A DNA stretch of 16,077 nt from Dehalococcoidia bacterium (GCA_007126855.1 SLAK01000116.1:1-16077); one strand, 5' to 3'. Positions 1-7,109 are shown, counted from the first letter of the stretch. Notes: a model not told the origin generated them from the letters alone. A program made the numbers and translations.

Positions 1-618
1 AAGGCCTACGTCACGCCGGTCTCGGTTGATTACTACACCGACGCGCAGCTTGCGGTGGAGCTGAAGGTGCTGGAGAGTTTCCGGTCGGCCGGGGAGCGCG
101 CGGGGCAGCACGAGCTGGGCGAAGTGGCGATCACGTCGCTGGCGACGATCTTCAAGAAGGTGAAGCTGAACACGCACGAGAACGTGGGCTGGGGGAAGAT
201 CGCCATCCCGGAGGAGACGTCGCACACGAGCGCGTACTGGCTGAGCTTCGCCGAGCGGGCGACGCGGGGGCTGGACCGCGAGGAGCTTGCCTCGGGGCTC
301 GCGGGGATCGCGCACCTGGCCCGGAACCTCGCGCCAATCTTCTGCCTGTGCGACCCGCGGGACATCGGCGCGGAGCCGCAGGTGCGGTCGCCATACAGCG
401 GGCAACCGACGGTGTTCCTGTACGACACGGTGCCGGGCGGCGTTGGGCTTGCGGAGAAGCTGTTCGACGTCCGCGAGCGGTTGGTGGACGCGTGCCTGGA
501 GGTGCTTTCGGCCTGCGAATGTGACAACGGGTGCCCGGGCTGCGTCGGCCCGCAGGTGGAACCACGGAGCCCGGCGAAGAAGGCAGCGCGGGTGTTGCTG
601 GAGCGGCTGGTGGGGTAG
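1..618 (+). CDS. DEAD/DEAH helicase C-terminal fragment, MrfA/YprA-like (DUF1998), 5' end outside window
   Basis: The reading frame is open from base 1, so this is the last 205 residues of a larger protein. It carries the C-terminal DUF1998-type domain of MrfA/YprA-like helicases. A conserved segment FLYDTVPGGVGLAEKLF lies at fragment residues 138-154. A cysteine cluster CECDNGCPGC (Cys172, 174, 178, 181) matches the metal-binding four-cysteine module of this family, and an extra CxC lies at 115-117. MrfA of Bacillus is a 3'-5' helicase that acts in repair of mitomycin-type DNA damage; that role is family knowledge, not shown here. The helicase core motifs would lie upstream of the window. 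The frame ends cleanly with TAG. The family call is secure; the exact orthology is less so. Confidence 0.85.
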   Translation, partial: KAYVTPVSVDYYTDAQLAVELKVLESFRSAGERAGQHELGEVAITSLATIFKKVKLNTHENVGWGKIAIPEETSHTSAYWLSFAERATRGLDREELASGLAGIAHLARNLAPIFCLCDPRDIGAEPQVRSPYSGQPTVFLYDTVPGGVGLAEKLFDVRERLVDACLEVLSACECDNGCPGCVGPQVEPRSPAKKAARVLLERLVG

Positions 619-875
619 GGTGCCGTCCCACTGGGATCGGAGCTGCCAGCCGGTATTTGAAGCTGGTGAAGGAAGGCGAATCGATCGAGACGAAGCCGCC
701 GCAGAACTCGACCTCCCGGTGGCGGCGCCGGCGTGATGCCCGCACGGCAGGATTTCTGATAGGCCGGGACGGGATTTAAGCACCTGTGTTGAGGCGTTTG
801 TTAGGGGTGGCGATCCATGATGGGAGTGCGGGCGACGCTGACGGTCAGATCGCCGGCGGAAGCGAGGGCGTCCAG
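619..875. other. Intergenic stretch with a possible decayed coding remnant
   Basis: I see no intact gene in these 257 bp. Around 655-735, two overlapping plus frames together give KLVKEGESI followed by DEAAAELDLPVAA, which looks like the tail of a DUF433-type antitoxin split by a frameshift near 685-690. The resemblance is short and from memory, so this is only a hint. Confidence 0.2.
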
Positions 876-1244
876 ATGAGCTATCCACAGGGGCAGACTT
901 CGAGCACGCAGGCGGGTTTCTCGGTGGCGCCACAGGAGCTGCTGAACCGGTCGGTCTACACGAGTGATGGGCGGTTCCTCGGGAAGGTGAAAGAACTCGA
1001 CCGCGGATGGTTCAAAGTGAACGCCCCGCGAGCGCTGGACTACTGGCTGCCGATGACCGGCATCCGGGCGGTGGTCCACCAGCAGGTGCTGCTGGAGCTC
1101 GACACGGCGGCGGTGCGGAAGATCCGCCGCCATGAGCCGCCGGCAATGGCCCGGGAGCGCATGGAGCGTGAGCAGGACGCGGCGGAGTTTGAATACGAGG
1201 GTACCGAGGAGCCGGACGAGGAGTCACCCGCGGAGGATGATTGA
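876..1244 (+). CDS. Small DUF2171/PRC-barrel-like protein with acidic tail
   Basis: This 122-aa protein starts at ATG 876, chosen because GAGGG (864-868) sits 7 nt upstream. An in-frame TTG 90 bp earlier would add a low-complexity leader with no homology-like features. Residues about 20-70 read SVYTSDGRFLGKVKELDRGWFKV and then a segment ending in DYWLPM, the pattern of DUF2171/PRC-barrel domains: a conserved switch to GkV, an FkV strand and a final P-containing strand. The C-terminal 40 residues are strongly acidic and probably disordered. There is no signal peptide or membrane segment, so it is probably cytoplasmic. Its function is unknown; PRC-like domains often bind proteins or RNA. It is convergent with the rmuC-like gene, 38 bp away. 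Confidence 0.7.
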   Translation: MSYPQGQTSSTQAGFSVAPQELLNRSVYTSDGRFLGKVKELDRGWFKVNAPRALDYWLPMTGIRAVVHQQVLLELDTAAVRKIRRHEPPAMARERMEREQDAAEFEYEGTEEPDEESPAEDD

Positions 1245-1282
1245 CCTTCGGTTGTGAACACGCGGCCGGAGCGCCCGGCGGG

Positions 1283-2416
1283 TCAGGCCCCGTCCTGATC
1301 GCCGGCTGGCGGAAGAGTGGGCGGTGTCCCCCCTTCGTCAATCCCGGTTGGCTCGCCGTGGGTTTCGGCGAGGACGCGGACCTGCGTGAGGCCGCCCTGG
1401 ACGCGCGAGAGCTGGCTGCGCAGGTCGTCGCGCGAGTTGCCGATCATGGTGATGGCACGGGAGAGGCGGCCTTCGATATCCTCGGACATGGCCCGCAGCT
1501 GGTCTTCGGCGTCTTTCAGGGTTCGGGAGAGGCGGTCGACGTCGATGTCGTGGGAGCTGGCGAGGACGGTCTGGATGACGAGCAGGAGATAGGGCACGAA
1601 CATGCTGTAGCCAACCAGGATGACGTTCATCTGGTGGGCTTCGGCCTGGACTTCGCCGGCCACGTCGAAGACGGCGTCGGGCACGACGGCGATGCCGTAG
1701 GCGTAGGTGAGGTTGGGGTCCAGGTATTTCTGCACTTCCCGCATCTTGGCCCGAACCGTTTGGACGATGTCGCGCTTCAGGCGTGCGGCTTCGGCGAGGT
1801 CGTCTGTTTCGGCCAGTTGCTCGACCAGGTCTGTGGCAGGCCACTTGCTGTCGATCGGGAGGACGAGGCCGTTGGGGAGCCGAAGGCCGAATTCGCAGGT
1901 GCGGTTGCCAATGCGGAAGTTCCGCACCTGCCATTCGACGGGGAGACGAGAGAAGACGAGCTCGACGATGTTTTCGCCGGCGCTACCTTTGGACGCGGTG
2001 CCTGCGATGACGGCTTCGAGACGGCGGATGGACTCGGCGGTGGCGGTTTCGAGCTCGTGCCGGGCACGCTGGGCTTCCTGGAGCCGGGCGATGCCTTCCT
2101 GAGCCTTACCGAGCTCCTGCCTGATGGCTTCGGTGGTCTGGCGGAGGCCGCTGGTGACAGTGCCTGAGGATTCGAGGGAGAGCTGGACTTTGGTGACATT
2201 TTCGCGGAGCGAATCGTTGGCGCGTTCGATGCCGTCCACGCGGCCGCGCACGCCCTGGATGTCGACACGGAGATCGTTCACGCCGCGGCCCAATTCGGTG
2301 ATAGCTTCGGCGAAGCCTGGCGGGAAGGCGCCGCCTTCACCGCGCCGCAGCAGCAAGACGACCGCCACGGCCATTGCCGCGGCAAAGCCGATGGCGAGCC
2401 CAAGTATGATTTCCAT
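1283..2416 (-). CDS. rmuC: RmuC-family DNA recombination/nuclease-like protein
   Basis: The protein has 377 aa. Residues about 3-24 form an N-terminal membrane anchor (IILGLAIGFAAAMAVAVVLL). Residues about 40-135 form a long coiled coil. A RmuC domain follows, with GSAGENIVE, a conserved LPNGLVLPIDSKWP segment (the family's LP.g..v.IDSK.P) and a helical tail SMFVPYLLLVIQTV. RmuC proteins have a PD-(D/E)xK-like fold and limit DNA inversions at short inverted repeats in E. coli. The IDSK motif contains the expected acidic and lysine residues. The ATG is 11 nt downstream of a TATAGT -10-like box, with no Shine-Dalgarno site. The usual GxWGE motif appears only in weak form (GSAGE), so this is a divergent member. 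Confidence 0.85.
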   Translation of the reverse strand: MEIILGLAIGFAAAMAVAVVLLLRRGEGGAFPPGFAEAITELGRGVNDLRVDIQGVRGRVDGIERANDSLRENVTKVQLSLESSGTVTSGLRQTTEAIRQELGKAQEGIARLQEAQRARHELETATAESIRRLEAVIAGTASKGSAGENIVELVFSRLPVEWQVRNFRIGNRTCEFGLRLPNGLVLPIDSKWPATDLVEQLAETDDLAEAARLKRDIVQTVRAKMREVQKYLDPNLTYAYGIAVVPDAVFDVAGEVQAEAHQMNVILVGYSMFVPYLLLVIQTVLASSHDIDVDRLSRTLKDAEDQLRAMSEDIEGRLSRAITMIGNSRDDLRSQLSRVQGGLTQVRVLAETHGEPTGIDEGGTPPTLPPAGDQDGA

Positions 2417-2427
2417 TGCGCCGTCCC

Positions 2428-2433
2428 ACTATA
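2428..2433 (-). promoter_or_regulatory. -10-like box TATAGT of the rmuC-like gene
   Basis: TATAGT on the minus strand ends 11 nt before the ATG at 2416. Transcription would begin only a few nucleotides before the start codon. No good -35 hexamer is visible. Confidence 0.4.
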
Positions 2434-2464
2434 CGATGCGGTGCGACAAGGCCTGTCGCGTAAG

Positions 2465-2542
2465 GGGAGCCACGATGAAGGATCAAAATTGACGCCGGGG
2501 TGACGAACCCTCAACCCCGGCACTCTCTCCCTTTGCAAGGGA
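2465..2542 (+). repeat. Dispersed intergenic repeat, copy A
   Basis: This segment shares its beginning (GGGAGCCACGATGAAGGA), middle (GACGAACCCTCA, CCCCGGC) and end (CTCCCTTT.CAAGGGA) with 15458-15524. Copy A has about 13 extra bases that create an 8-bp inverted repeat, GCCGGGGT at 2494-2501 and ACCCCGGC at 2514-2521. The copy ends in a hairpin, TCCCTT-TGC-AAGGGA, at 2528-2542. It lies between the acylphosphatase and rmuC-like genes. Confidence 0.75.
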
Positions 2543-2621
2543 ACGGTGGTTTTAGTTGCGCAGGCGCGAAGTGGCCGGCCATGTTCAGAGCAGGCAAGGG
2601 CCAGTGCGTGTGCAGAAGGCT

Positions 2622-2912
2622 TCAGAATGCAATGTCGAAGCCTTGCAGGCGCTGGTCGACTGGTTCTTCGAACTCTTCGAGTTCGTGGACGACAGCACCG
2701 GGCGGCCCTTTGCGCATGACTTCGCGGGCGAAGCGGTCGAGTTGCTCAGGGGAGGCCTGGGCGAGCGCTTCGACCGAATAGCCGTCGGGCAGATTCTTGA
2801 CCCAGCCGCCAATCCCCATGGCGTTTGCGCGCCGGGTGACGAAGCTGCGGAAGTTGACACCCTGGACCCGCCCGCGAGCGATGAAACGGCGCTGTTCAAC
2901 GTGGTTGTCCAC
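2622..2912 (-). CDS. acyP: Acylphosphatase
   Basis: This 96-aa protein is the usual length of the family. The phosphate-binding loop GRVQGVNFR is at residues 14-22, with catalytic Arg22, and the second signature GWVKNLPDGYSVE at 36-48 supplies catalytic Asn40. It hydrolyses acyl phosphates such as 1,3-bisphosphoglycerate or acetyl phosphate in the cytoplasm. The start is GTG at 2912-2910, preceded by GGGGGAA 4 nt upstream; no ATG gives a full-length domain. It lies downstream of the 150-aa unknown gene but is separated from it by a hairpin terminator, so it is probably transcribed independently. All expected active-site residues are present. Confidence 0.93.
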   Translation of the reverse strand: MDNHVEQRRFIARGRVQGVNFRSFVTRRANAMGIGGWVKNLPDGYSVEALAQASPEQLDRFAREVMRKGPPGAVVHELEEFEEPVDQRLQGFDIAF

Positions 2913-2932
2913 GGTGTTCCCCCACGAAAGAA

Positions 2933-2966
2933 CGCCTCGTGCGCACTATTGTGCCGTCACGAGGCG
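2933..2966 (-). terminator. Probable intrinsic terminator after the 2996-3448 gene
   Basis: The inverted repeat CGCCTCGTG (2933-2941) / CACGAGGCG (2958-2966) encloses a nested GCAC-TATT-GTGC hairpin (2943-2954). On the minus strand it is followed by a U-rich tract, UUCUUUC. It separates the unknown gene from the acylphosphatase gene. Confidence 0.65.
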
Positions 2967-2968
2967 GG

Positions 2969-2984
2969 CCTTGTCGCGACAAGG
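2969..2984. repeat. Perfect 16-bp palindrome
   Basis: CCTTGTCG-CGACAAGG has no spacer and sits 11 bp beyond the stop codon of the 150-aa gene, next to the terminator hairpin. It could be a protein-binding site or part of the termination structure. Confidence 0.5.
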
Positions 2985-2995
2985 GATCAGGCCAA

Positions 2996-3448
2996 TCAAG
3001 CGCTTGCCGATTGGGCTTCCCAGAGCGTTTTCCAGTGCGCTTCGCCGCGGATGGCCCGCCGGAACTCGGCGTCTTCGAGACCGCGGAGGACGGCGAACGC
3101 ATGGTCGAGCTGGTCAGGCCCATCGCCGGGGGCGCGCTCCAGGCGCTCGCGCATGACGCGGAGCGCGTCGCGTTCGGCCAGGCCACGGACGGTGTGCGGC
3201 CAGACGAAAAAGGAGAAGGCGTTGGGCGCGCCGAACATCCCGCGGTGCTTGCCGAGCCAGAGGTAGCGTTCCTGCACCGAAGCGACGGGGTCGACGACGG
3301 TGACCATCGGGCCGGCTTCATCGTTGAAGCGGGTGTCGATCAGGAGCCGCTGCGGGAACAGCGTGAACCCGATGGTAAGCACGTCAGCCTGGGAAAGGAC
3401 CTGGTCCATTGCGTCGCGGTCGATATCCATCCCGTGTTCTGTCAGCAT
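2996..3448 (-). CDS. Conserved-looking hypothetical protein, 150 aa
   Basis: I do not recognise this family. The ATG at 3448 has a strong Shine-Dalgarno site, GAGGAGGG, 4 nt upstream, so the gene is very probably real. The protein has no signal peptide, membrane segment or cysteine. It is rich in aromatic and charged residues (TRFNDEAGPMVTVVDPV, then RYLWLGKHRGMFGAPNAFSFFVWPH) and has a helical C-terminal third. Two strong beta segments near residues 22-55 suggest an alpha+beta fold. It lies downstream of groEL in the same direction, but a strong terminator separates them. It ends in its own hairpin terminator. No function can be assigned. Confidence 0.75.
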   Translation of the reverse strand: MLTEHGMDIDRDAMDQVLSQADVLTIGFTLFPQRLLIDTRFNDEAGPMVTVVDPVASVQERYLWLGKHRGMFGAPNAFSFFVWPHTVRGLAERDALRVMRERLERAPGDGPDQLDHAFAVLRGLEDAEFRRAIRGEAHWKTLWEAQSASA

Positions 3449-3483
3449 GGCGCCCTCCTCAATTTCGAACTGTTTTTCGCGAT

Positions 3484-3521
3484 TGAAAAGAGCGAAGGGG
3501 GCCGGTGGCCGGCCCCCTTCG
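3484..3521 (-). terminator. groEL intrinsic terminator
   Basis: A perfect 13-bp stem (3493-3505 with 3509-3521, core GAAGGGGGCCGG) has a 3-nt TGG loop. On the minus strand it is followed by UCUUUUC. It lies 24 bp beyond the groEL stop codon. Confidence 0.85.
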
Positions 3522-3544
3522 TGGAGTGTTTGCCCGGGGGCCGC

Positions 3545-5158
3545 CTAGTACATGGGCGGCGCTGCAGGCGCCGCTGCCGCCCTCTCGTCGGGCCTATCGG
3601 CGACCAGGCAGTTCGTGGTGAGAACCATGGCGGCGATGGAGATAGCGTTCTCGACGGTGGAGCGGGTGACCTTGGTGGGGTCGGGGATGCCCATGTCGAT
3701 CATGTTGCCGTAGGTCTCAGTCTCGGCGTTGTAGCCTTCGCCCTTGGGAAGCTTCTTGACTTCCTCGACGATGACCGAGCCATCTTTGCCGGCGTTGATG
3801 GCGATGCGGCGCAGCGGCTCTTCCAGCGCGCGGCGGAGGATGCGGACACCGGTGGCCTCGTCGCCTTCGAGCTTGAGCTTGTCGAGCGCGGGCATGGCGT
3901 TGAGGAGGGCCACGCCGCCGCCCGGCAGGATGCCTTCCTCGACAGCGGCGCGGGTTGCGCTCAGGGCGTCCTCGACACGGTGCTTTTTCTCCTTGAGCTC
4001 GACTTCGGTGGCGGCGCCGACCTTGATGACGGCGACGCTGCCGGCGAGCTTGCCGAGGCGTTCCTGGGCCTTTTCGCGGTCCCAGTCGCTCTTGGCTTCT
4101 TCCTGGATGGCGCGCACCTGGGCGATGCGGGCATCGAGATCCTTCTTCTTGCCCTTGCCCTCGATGATGGTGGTCTCTTCCTTGGTGGAGGTGATGCGGC
4201 GGGCGCGCCCAAGGTCACCGATGTCAACGCTATCGAGGGTGCGGCCGATCTCTTGAGAGATGACGGTGCCGCCGGTGAGGACGGCGATGTCGCCCAGGTT
4301 GTCCTTCTGGCGGTCGCCAAAGCCGGGGGCCTTGACAGCGAGGACGTTGATGGTGCCACGGAGCTTGTTCACGGCGAGGGTGGCCAGGGCTTCGCCGTCG
4401 AGGTCGCCGCAGATGATCACCAGGTTCTTGGTCTGGGCGAGGATGCGCTCAAGGACGGGGAGCATTTCCTGGACGGAGCTCATCTTTTTGTCGGTGATGA
4501 GGATGTGGGGATCCTCGACGACGGCTTCCATGCGCTCGGGGTTGGTGACGAAGTAGGGGCTGATGTAGCCGCGGTCGAAGGCCATACCGTCGACGTATTC
4601 GACTTCGGTGTCGATGCCGCGCGACTCTTCGACGGTGATGACGCCGTCCTTGCCGACCTTCTCCATGCACTCGCCAATGAGTTCACCGACGGTGGCGTCG
4701 TTGTTGGCGGAGATGGTGGCGACCTGTGCCATCTGGGTGCGCTCGGTGACCTTGGTGGAATTCTTGCGGAGCTGTTCGACGACAGCGGCGGCGCTGGCTT
4801 CGAGGCCGCGCTTGAGGGCCATGGGGTTCGCGCCGGCGGCGACGTTCTTCAGGCCTTCCTGGACAATGGACTGGCCGAGCACGGTGGCCGTGGTGGTGCC
4901 GTCACCAGCGACGTCGTTGGTCTTGGATGCAATTTCCTTGGCGAGCTGGGCGCCAATGTTCTCGAACTCGTCTTCGAGTTCGATGTCTTTGGCGATGGTC
5001 ACACCGTCGTTGGTGATGGTGGGTGCGCCGAATTTCTTGTCGAGCACGACGTTTCGGCCGCGGGGGCCGAGGGTGATTTTGACAGCGTCCGCAAGCGCAT
5101 CGATGCCGCGCTTGAGGGCGTGTCGAGCCTCTTCGTCAAAAAGGAGCTGCTTCGCCAT
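3545..5158 (-). CDS. groEL: Chaperonin GroEL (60 kDa subunit)
   Basis: This 537-aa protein aligns in full with GroEL/Cpn60. N-terminal MAKQLLFDEEAR is followed by the ATP-site segments TLGPRGRNVVLDKKFGAP, NDGVTIAKDIELED and AGDGTTTATVLGQ, and later by VGAATEVELKEKK and EEGILPGGGVALL. It folds client proteins in an ATP-driven double-ring cage with GroES. ATG 5158 was chosen over an upstream ATG because AGAGGTAG lies 7 nt before it and the family start MAK fits. A perfect CIRCE operator lies upstream and a terminator directly downstream, so the gene is monocistronic with no groES beside it. The C-terminus ends in AAPAAPPMY rather than the common GGM repeats. A second chaperonin locus is likely elsewhere in the genome. 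Confidence 0.98.
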   Translation of the reverse strand: MAKQLLFDEEARHALKRGIDALADAVKITLGPRGRNVVLDKKFGAPTITNDGVTIAKDIELEDEFENIGAQLAKEIASKTNDVAGDGTTTATVLGQSIVQEGLKNVAAGANPMALKRGLEASAAAVVEQLRKNSTKVTERTQMAQVATISANNDATVGELIGECMEKVGKDGVITVEESRGIDTEVEYVDGMAFDRGYISPYFVTNPERMEAVVEDPHILITDKKMSSVQEMLPVLERILAQTKNLVIICGDLDGEALATLAVNKLRGTINVLAVKAPGFGDRQKDNLGDIAVLTGGTVISQEIGRTLDSVDIGDLGRARRITSTKEETTIIEGKGKKKDLDARIAQVRAIQEEAKSDWDREKAQERLGKLAGSVAVIKVGAATEVELKEKKHRVEDALSATRAAVEEGILPGGGVALLNAMPALDKLKLEGDEATGVRILRRALEEPLRRIAINAGKDGSVIVEEVKKLPKGEGYNAETETYGNMIDMGIPDPTKVTRSTVENAISIAAMVLTTNCLVADRPDERAAAAPAAPPMY

Positions 5159-5165
5159 ATTGGGG

Positions 5166-5173
5166 CTACCTCT
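5166..5173 (-). promoter_or_regulatory. groEL ribosome binding site
   Basis: AGAGGTAG on the minus strand lies 7 nt before ATG 5158. It decides this start over the in-frame ATG at 5209, which lies inside the CIRCE element. Confidence 0.75.
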
Positions 5174-5202
5174 ATGAATGGGATCAGTTTGCGAGGGGAA
5201 TG

Positions 5203-5229
5203 TTAGCACTCTTTGCCCAAGAGTGCTAA
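5203..5229. promoter_or_regulatory. CIRCE operator (HrcA binding site)
   Basis: TTAGCACTC-N9-GAGTGCTAA is an exact match to the CIRCE consensus, 45 bp upstream of the groEL start. HrcA represses chaperonin genes through this element and releases it on heat shock. The operator also lies 59 bp upstream of the divergent lipoprotein gene, so an effect on that gene is conceivable. hrcA is not in the window. Confidence 0.97.
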
Positions 5230-5273
5230 TACCCTGCCGGGGGATTTCTTGGCCATTTACCGGGCGCAGCGCC

Positions 5274-5279
5274 TACACT
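5274..5279 (+). promoter_or_regulatory. -10-like box TACACT of the esterase-like gene
   Basis: TACACT ends 8 nt before ATG 5288, and there is no Shine-Dalgarno sequence between. A leaderless transcript is predicted. Confidence 0.5.
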
Positions 5280-5287
5280 GTGCTCCC

Positions 5288-6328
5288 ATGCGAGTGCTTG
5301 CCGCTTTCCTCGTGCTCTTGGCCCTGGTTGCCTGCAACGGCGACGGGCAGGAGGAGACGCCCGCCGCGCCCGCCAGCACTCCGACCGAAGCAGCGCAGAC
5401 GCCGGAACCGGTATCCGGCGGCGAAGACGAACCAACGCCGACTCTGGAGCCCACGCCAACACAGGTGACACCAACGGCGACCGTGCCGCCGGAGCCGCTT
5501 TCCATTATTGCCTGCAACGAACCGCTGCCAGGCGCCGTCTCACCAGGGGTGTCGTCGGTGCGGGAGCTGGAATCAGGCGGGATGGAGCGGAGCTACCGGG
5601 TGTATCTGCCACCTACCTACCGGCCTTCGACGGCGGTCCCGGTAGCGTTGAATCTTCACGGGCTGGGCTCTTCGGCTGAGGAGCAGGAAGCGCTATCCGG
5701 TTTGCGGGAGCTGGCGGCAGGCGAAGGCTTCGCCCTGGTTTCCGCGGAGGGCGCCGGCGCGCCAGCACGGTGGAGCGTCCCCGGCTTCTTTCCGTCCGGG
5801 GTGGATGACGTTGCCTTTGTTGAAGAGTTGCTGCAGGACCTTGCAACCATCGTGTGCTTCGACGCCGAGCGTGTGTATGCGACAGGGTTCGGCAGCGGCG
5901 GTTTCATGGCTTCGCTGCTGGCCTGCGAGCTGCCACACCGCTTCGCCGCGATTGCACCGGTCGCGGGAATCGCGTTCCCGGGAGGGTGCGGCCCTGCGCT
6001 GCCGATGCTGACCTTCCACGGAACGGGCGACGACCGGGTGCCCTTTGCCGGAGGAGCGCTGGCGGACTCGGATGAGCCCTATGCAGGCATGCGTGCACAC
6101 CTGGCCGACTGGGCCGACCTGGGCAATTGCCGGGCTGACGCGTATCCCCAGCCGGTGTCGCCACAGGCTTCATACGAGGGATACGGCGATTGCGACGAGG
6201 GCGCGACTGTAGCGGCGATCGTGGTGGAGGGGATGGGTCACGAATGGCCGACGAAGGCAAACGCCGGGGTTTTGGCAGCTGAGCGCATATGGGAGTTCTT
6301 CACGGAGTACCGGCTGGCGGGCGACTAA
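5288..6328 (+). CDS. Lipoprotein of the PHB depolymerase/LpqC esterase family with altered nucleophile elbow
   Basis: The protein has 346 aa. A lipoprotein signal peptide with lipobox LVAC (Cys16) is followed by a Thr/Pro-rich linker (residues about 20-68) and an alpha/beta-hydrolase domain. The domain has an oxyanion-region LNLHGLGSS (121-129), the segment VYATGFGSGGFMA (196-208), HGTGDDRVPF with probable catalytic Asp248/249, and GMGHEWP with probable catalytic His318. In relatives the elbow reads G-F-S-x-G-G; here it is G-F-G-S-G-G. The nucleophile position is therefore Gly202, and a serine sits one place later. The protein would be anchored outside the membrane. The start was chosen by the lipobox and by the -10 box 8 nt upstream. 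The fold is secure; the activity is uncertain. Confidence 0.87.
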   Translation: MRVLAAFLVLLALVACNGDGQEETPAAPASTPTEAAQTPEPVSGGEDEPTPTLEPTPTQVTPTATVPPEPLSIIACNEPLPGAVSPGVSSVRELESGGMERSYRVYLPPTYRPSTAVPVALNLHGLGSSAEEQEALSGLRELAAGEGFALVSAEGAGAPARWSVPGFFPSGVDDVAFVEELLQDLATIVCFDAERVYATGFGSGGFMASLLACELPHRFAAIAPVAGIAFPGGCGPALPMLTFHGTGDDRVPFAGGALADSDEPYAGMRAHLADWADLGNCRADAYPQPVSPQASYEGYGDCDEGATVAAIVVEGMGHEWPTKANAGVLAAERIWEFFTEYRLAGD

Positions 6329-6341
6329 AGGGCCTGACAGG

Positions 6342-7097
6342 CTAGCGAGCTTTGCTGCGGCGCATGGCTGCGGCGATAGCGGCGGAGTGAGCGGCCTCTT
6401 CTGTGCTGTCGTCGAGCGGCGGCAAGGTTGTACCCGCGCCGTATTTCCGCTGGAGGGCCTTGAGGATGAGGTCGTCGGCAATGCGGGGGTTCTTTGGCAG
6501 GAGGCTGCCGTGGAGATAGGTGCCGATGAAGTTGTTGTAGCGTGCGCCTTCGTTGCCATCTTCGGCGTTGTTGCCGTAGCCGCGGATGACTTTCCCCAGG
6601 GGCTCCTGGCCGGGGGTGAGATAGGTGCGGCCACCGTGGTTTTCGAAGCCGACGACGCGGCCGAAGGGGGTATCGATGACGATGTCGCCGATGCAGCGGT
6701 CTGCGCCGGCGCCGGGATGTCGCGTTTCTATGTCGAAGATGCCGATGCCGGGGATGACGCTGCCGTCGAGGTCGATATAGCGGTGGCCGAACATCTGGAA
6801 GCCGCCGCACACGGCGAGACCGGGGAGCCCATCGCCGGCGGCTGCCTTGAGCGCCGGGCCGCGGGCAACGAGGTCGTCGGCGATGCGGCGCTGTTCGCGG
6901 TCCTGGCCGCCGCCGATGAGGATGAGGTCGAAGCCGGCCGGGTCGAAGGGATCGCCGACGCCGACACCGATGACCTCGGCTTCAATGCCGCGCGCCTGGC
7001 AGCGATGCTTGAGCGCGATGCCATTGCCGCGGTCGCCGTAGATGTTCATGACGTCGGGATAGAGGTGGGCGATGCGCAGGGAGTACTGCTCCGTCAT
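6342..7097 (-). CDS. gatD: Lipid II isoglutaminyl synthase glutaminase subunit GatD (CobB/CobQ-like amidotransferase)
   Basis: This 251-aa class I glutamine amidotransferase begins with the GatD hallmark LRIAHLYPDVMNIYGDRGN. It continues with LILIGGGQDREQ (58-69), the nucleophile elbow GLAVCGGFQMFG with Cys97, ENHGGRTYL (152-160), and GTYLHGSLLPKNP with the catalytic His196. GatD supplies ammonia to MurT, which amidates the D-glutamate of lipid II in peptidoglycan synthesis. In known operons murT is adjacent; here the next genes on both sides point away or are unrelated, so gatD stands alone. The CobB-type catalytic residues are intact. The gene is convergent with the esterase-like gene (13 bp apart). 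Confidence 0.88.
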   Translation of the reverse strand: MTEQYSLRIAHLYPDVMNIYGDRGNGIALKHRCQARGIEAEVIGVGVGDPFDPAGFDLILIGGGQDREQRRIADDLVARGPALKAAAGDGLPGLAVCGGFQMFGHRYIDLDGSVIPGIGIFDIETRHPGAGADRCIGDIVIDTPFGRVVGFENHGGRTYLTPGQEPLGKVIRGYGNNAEDGNEGARYNNFIGTYLHGSLLPKNPRIADDLILKALQRKYGAGTTLPPLDDSTEEAAHSAAIAAAMRRSKAR

Positions 7098-7103
7098 GTT
7101 TCC

Positions 7104-7109
7104 AGCCTA
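7104..7109 (-). promoter_or_regulatory. -10-like box TAGGCT of gatD
   Basis: TAGGCT on the minus strand ends exactly 6 nt before ATG 7097, the same spacing as several other genes here. There is no Shine-Dalgarno site, so the transcript is probably leaderless. Confidence 0.45.

Noticed and set aside
1264..1280. Short GCCGG/CCGGC hairpin between the converging DUF2171 and rmuC-like genes
   Set aside because: Five base pairs with no U-tract on either strand; expected by chance in such GC-rich sequence.
1241..2167. A 308-codon plus-strand frame antisense to the rmuC-like gene
   Set aside because: Low-complexity Gly/Asp/Val-rich translation with no domain pattern, opposite a recognisable RmuC protein.
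2939..5206. A 755-codon plus-strand open frame antisense to groEL and its neighbour
   Set aside because: It mirrors the groEL coding frame; its composition (runs of Gly, Asp, Val and Leu) is the usual antisense shadow of a GC-rich gene. groEL has full family identity, CIRCE, ribosome binding site and terminator.
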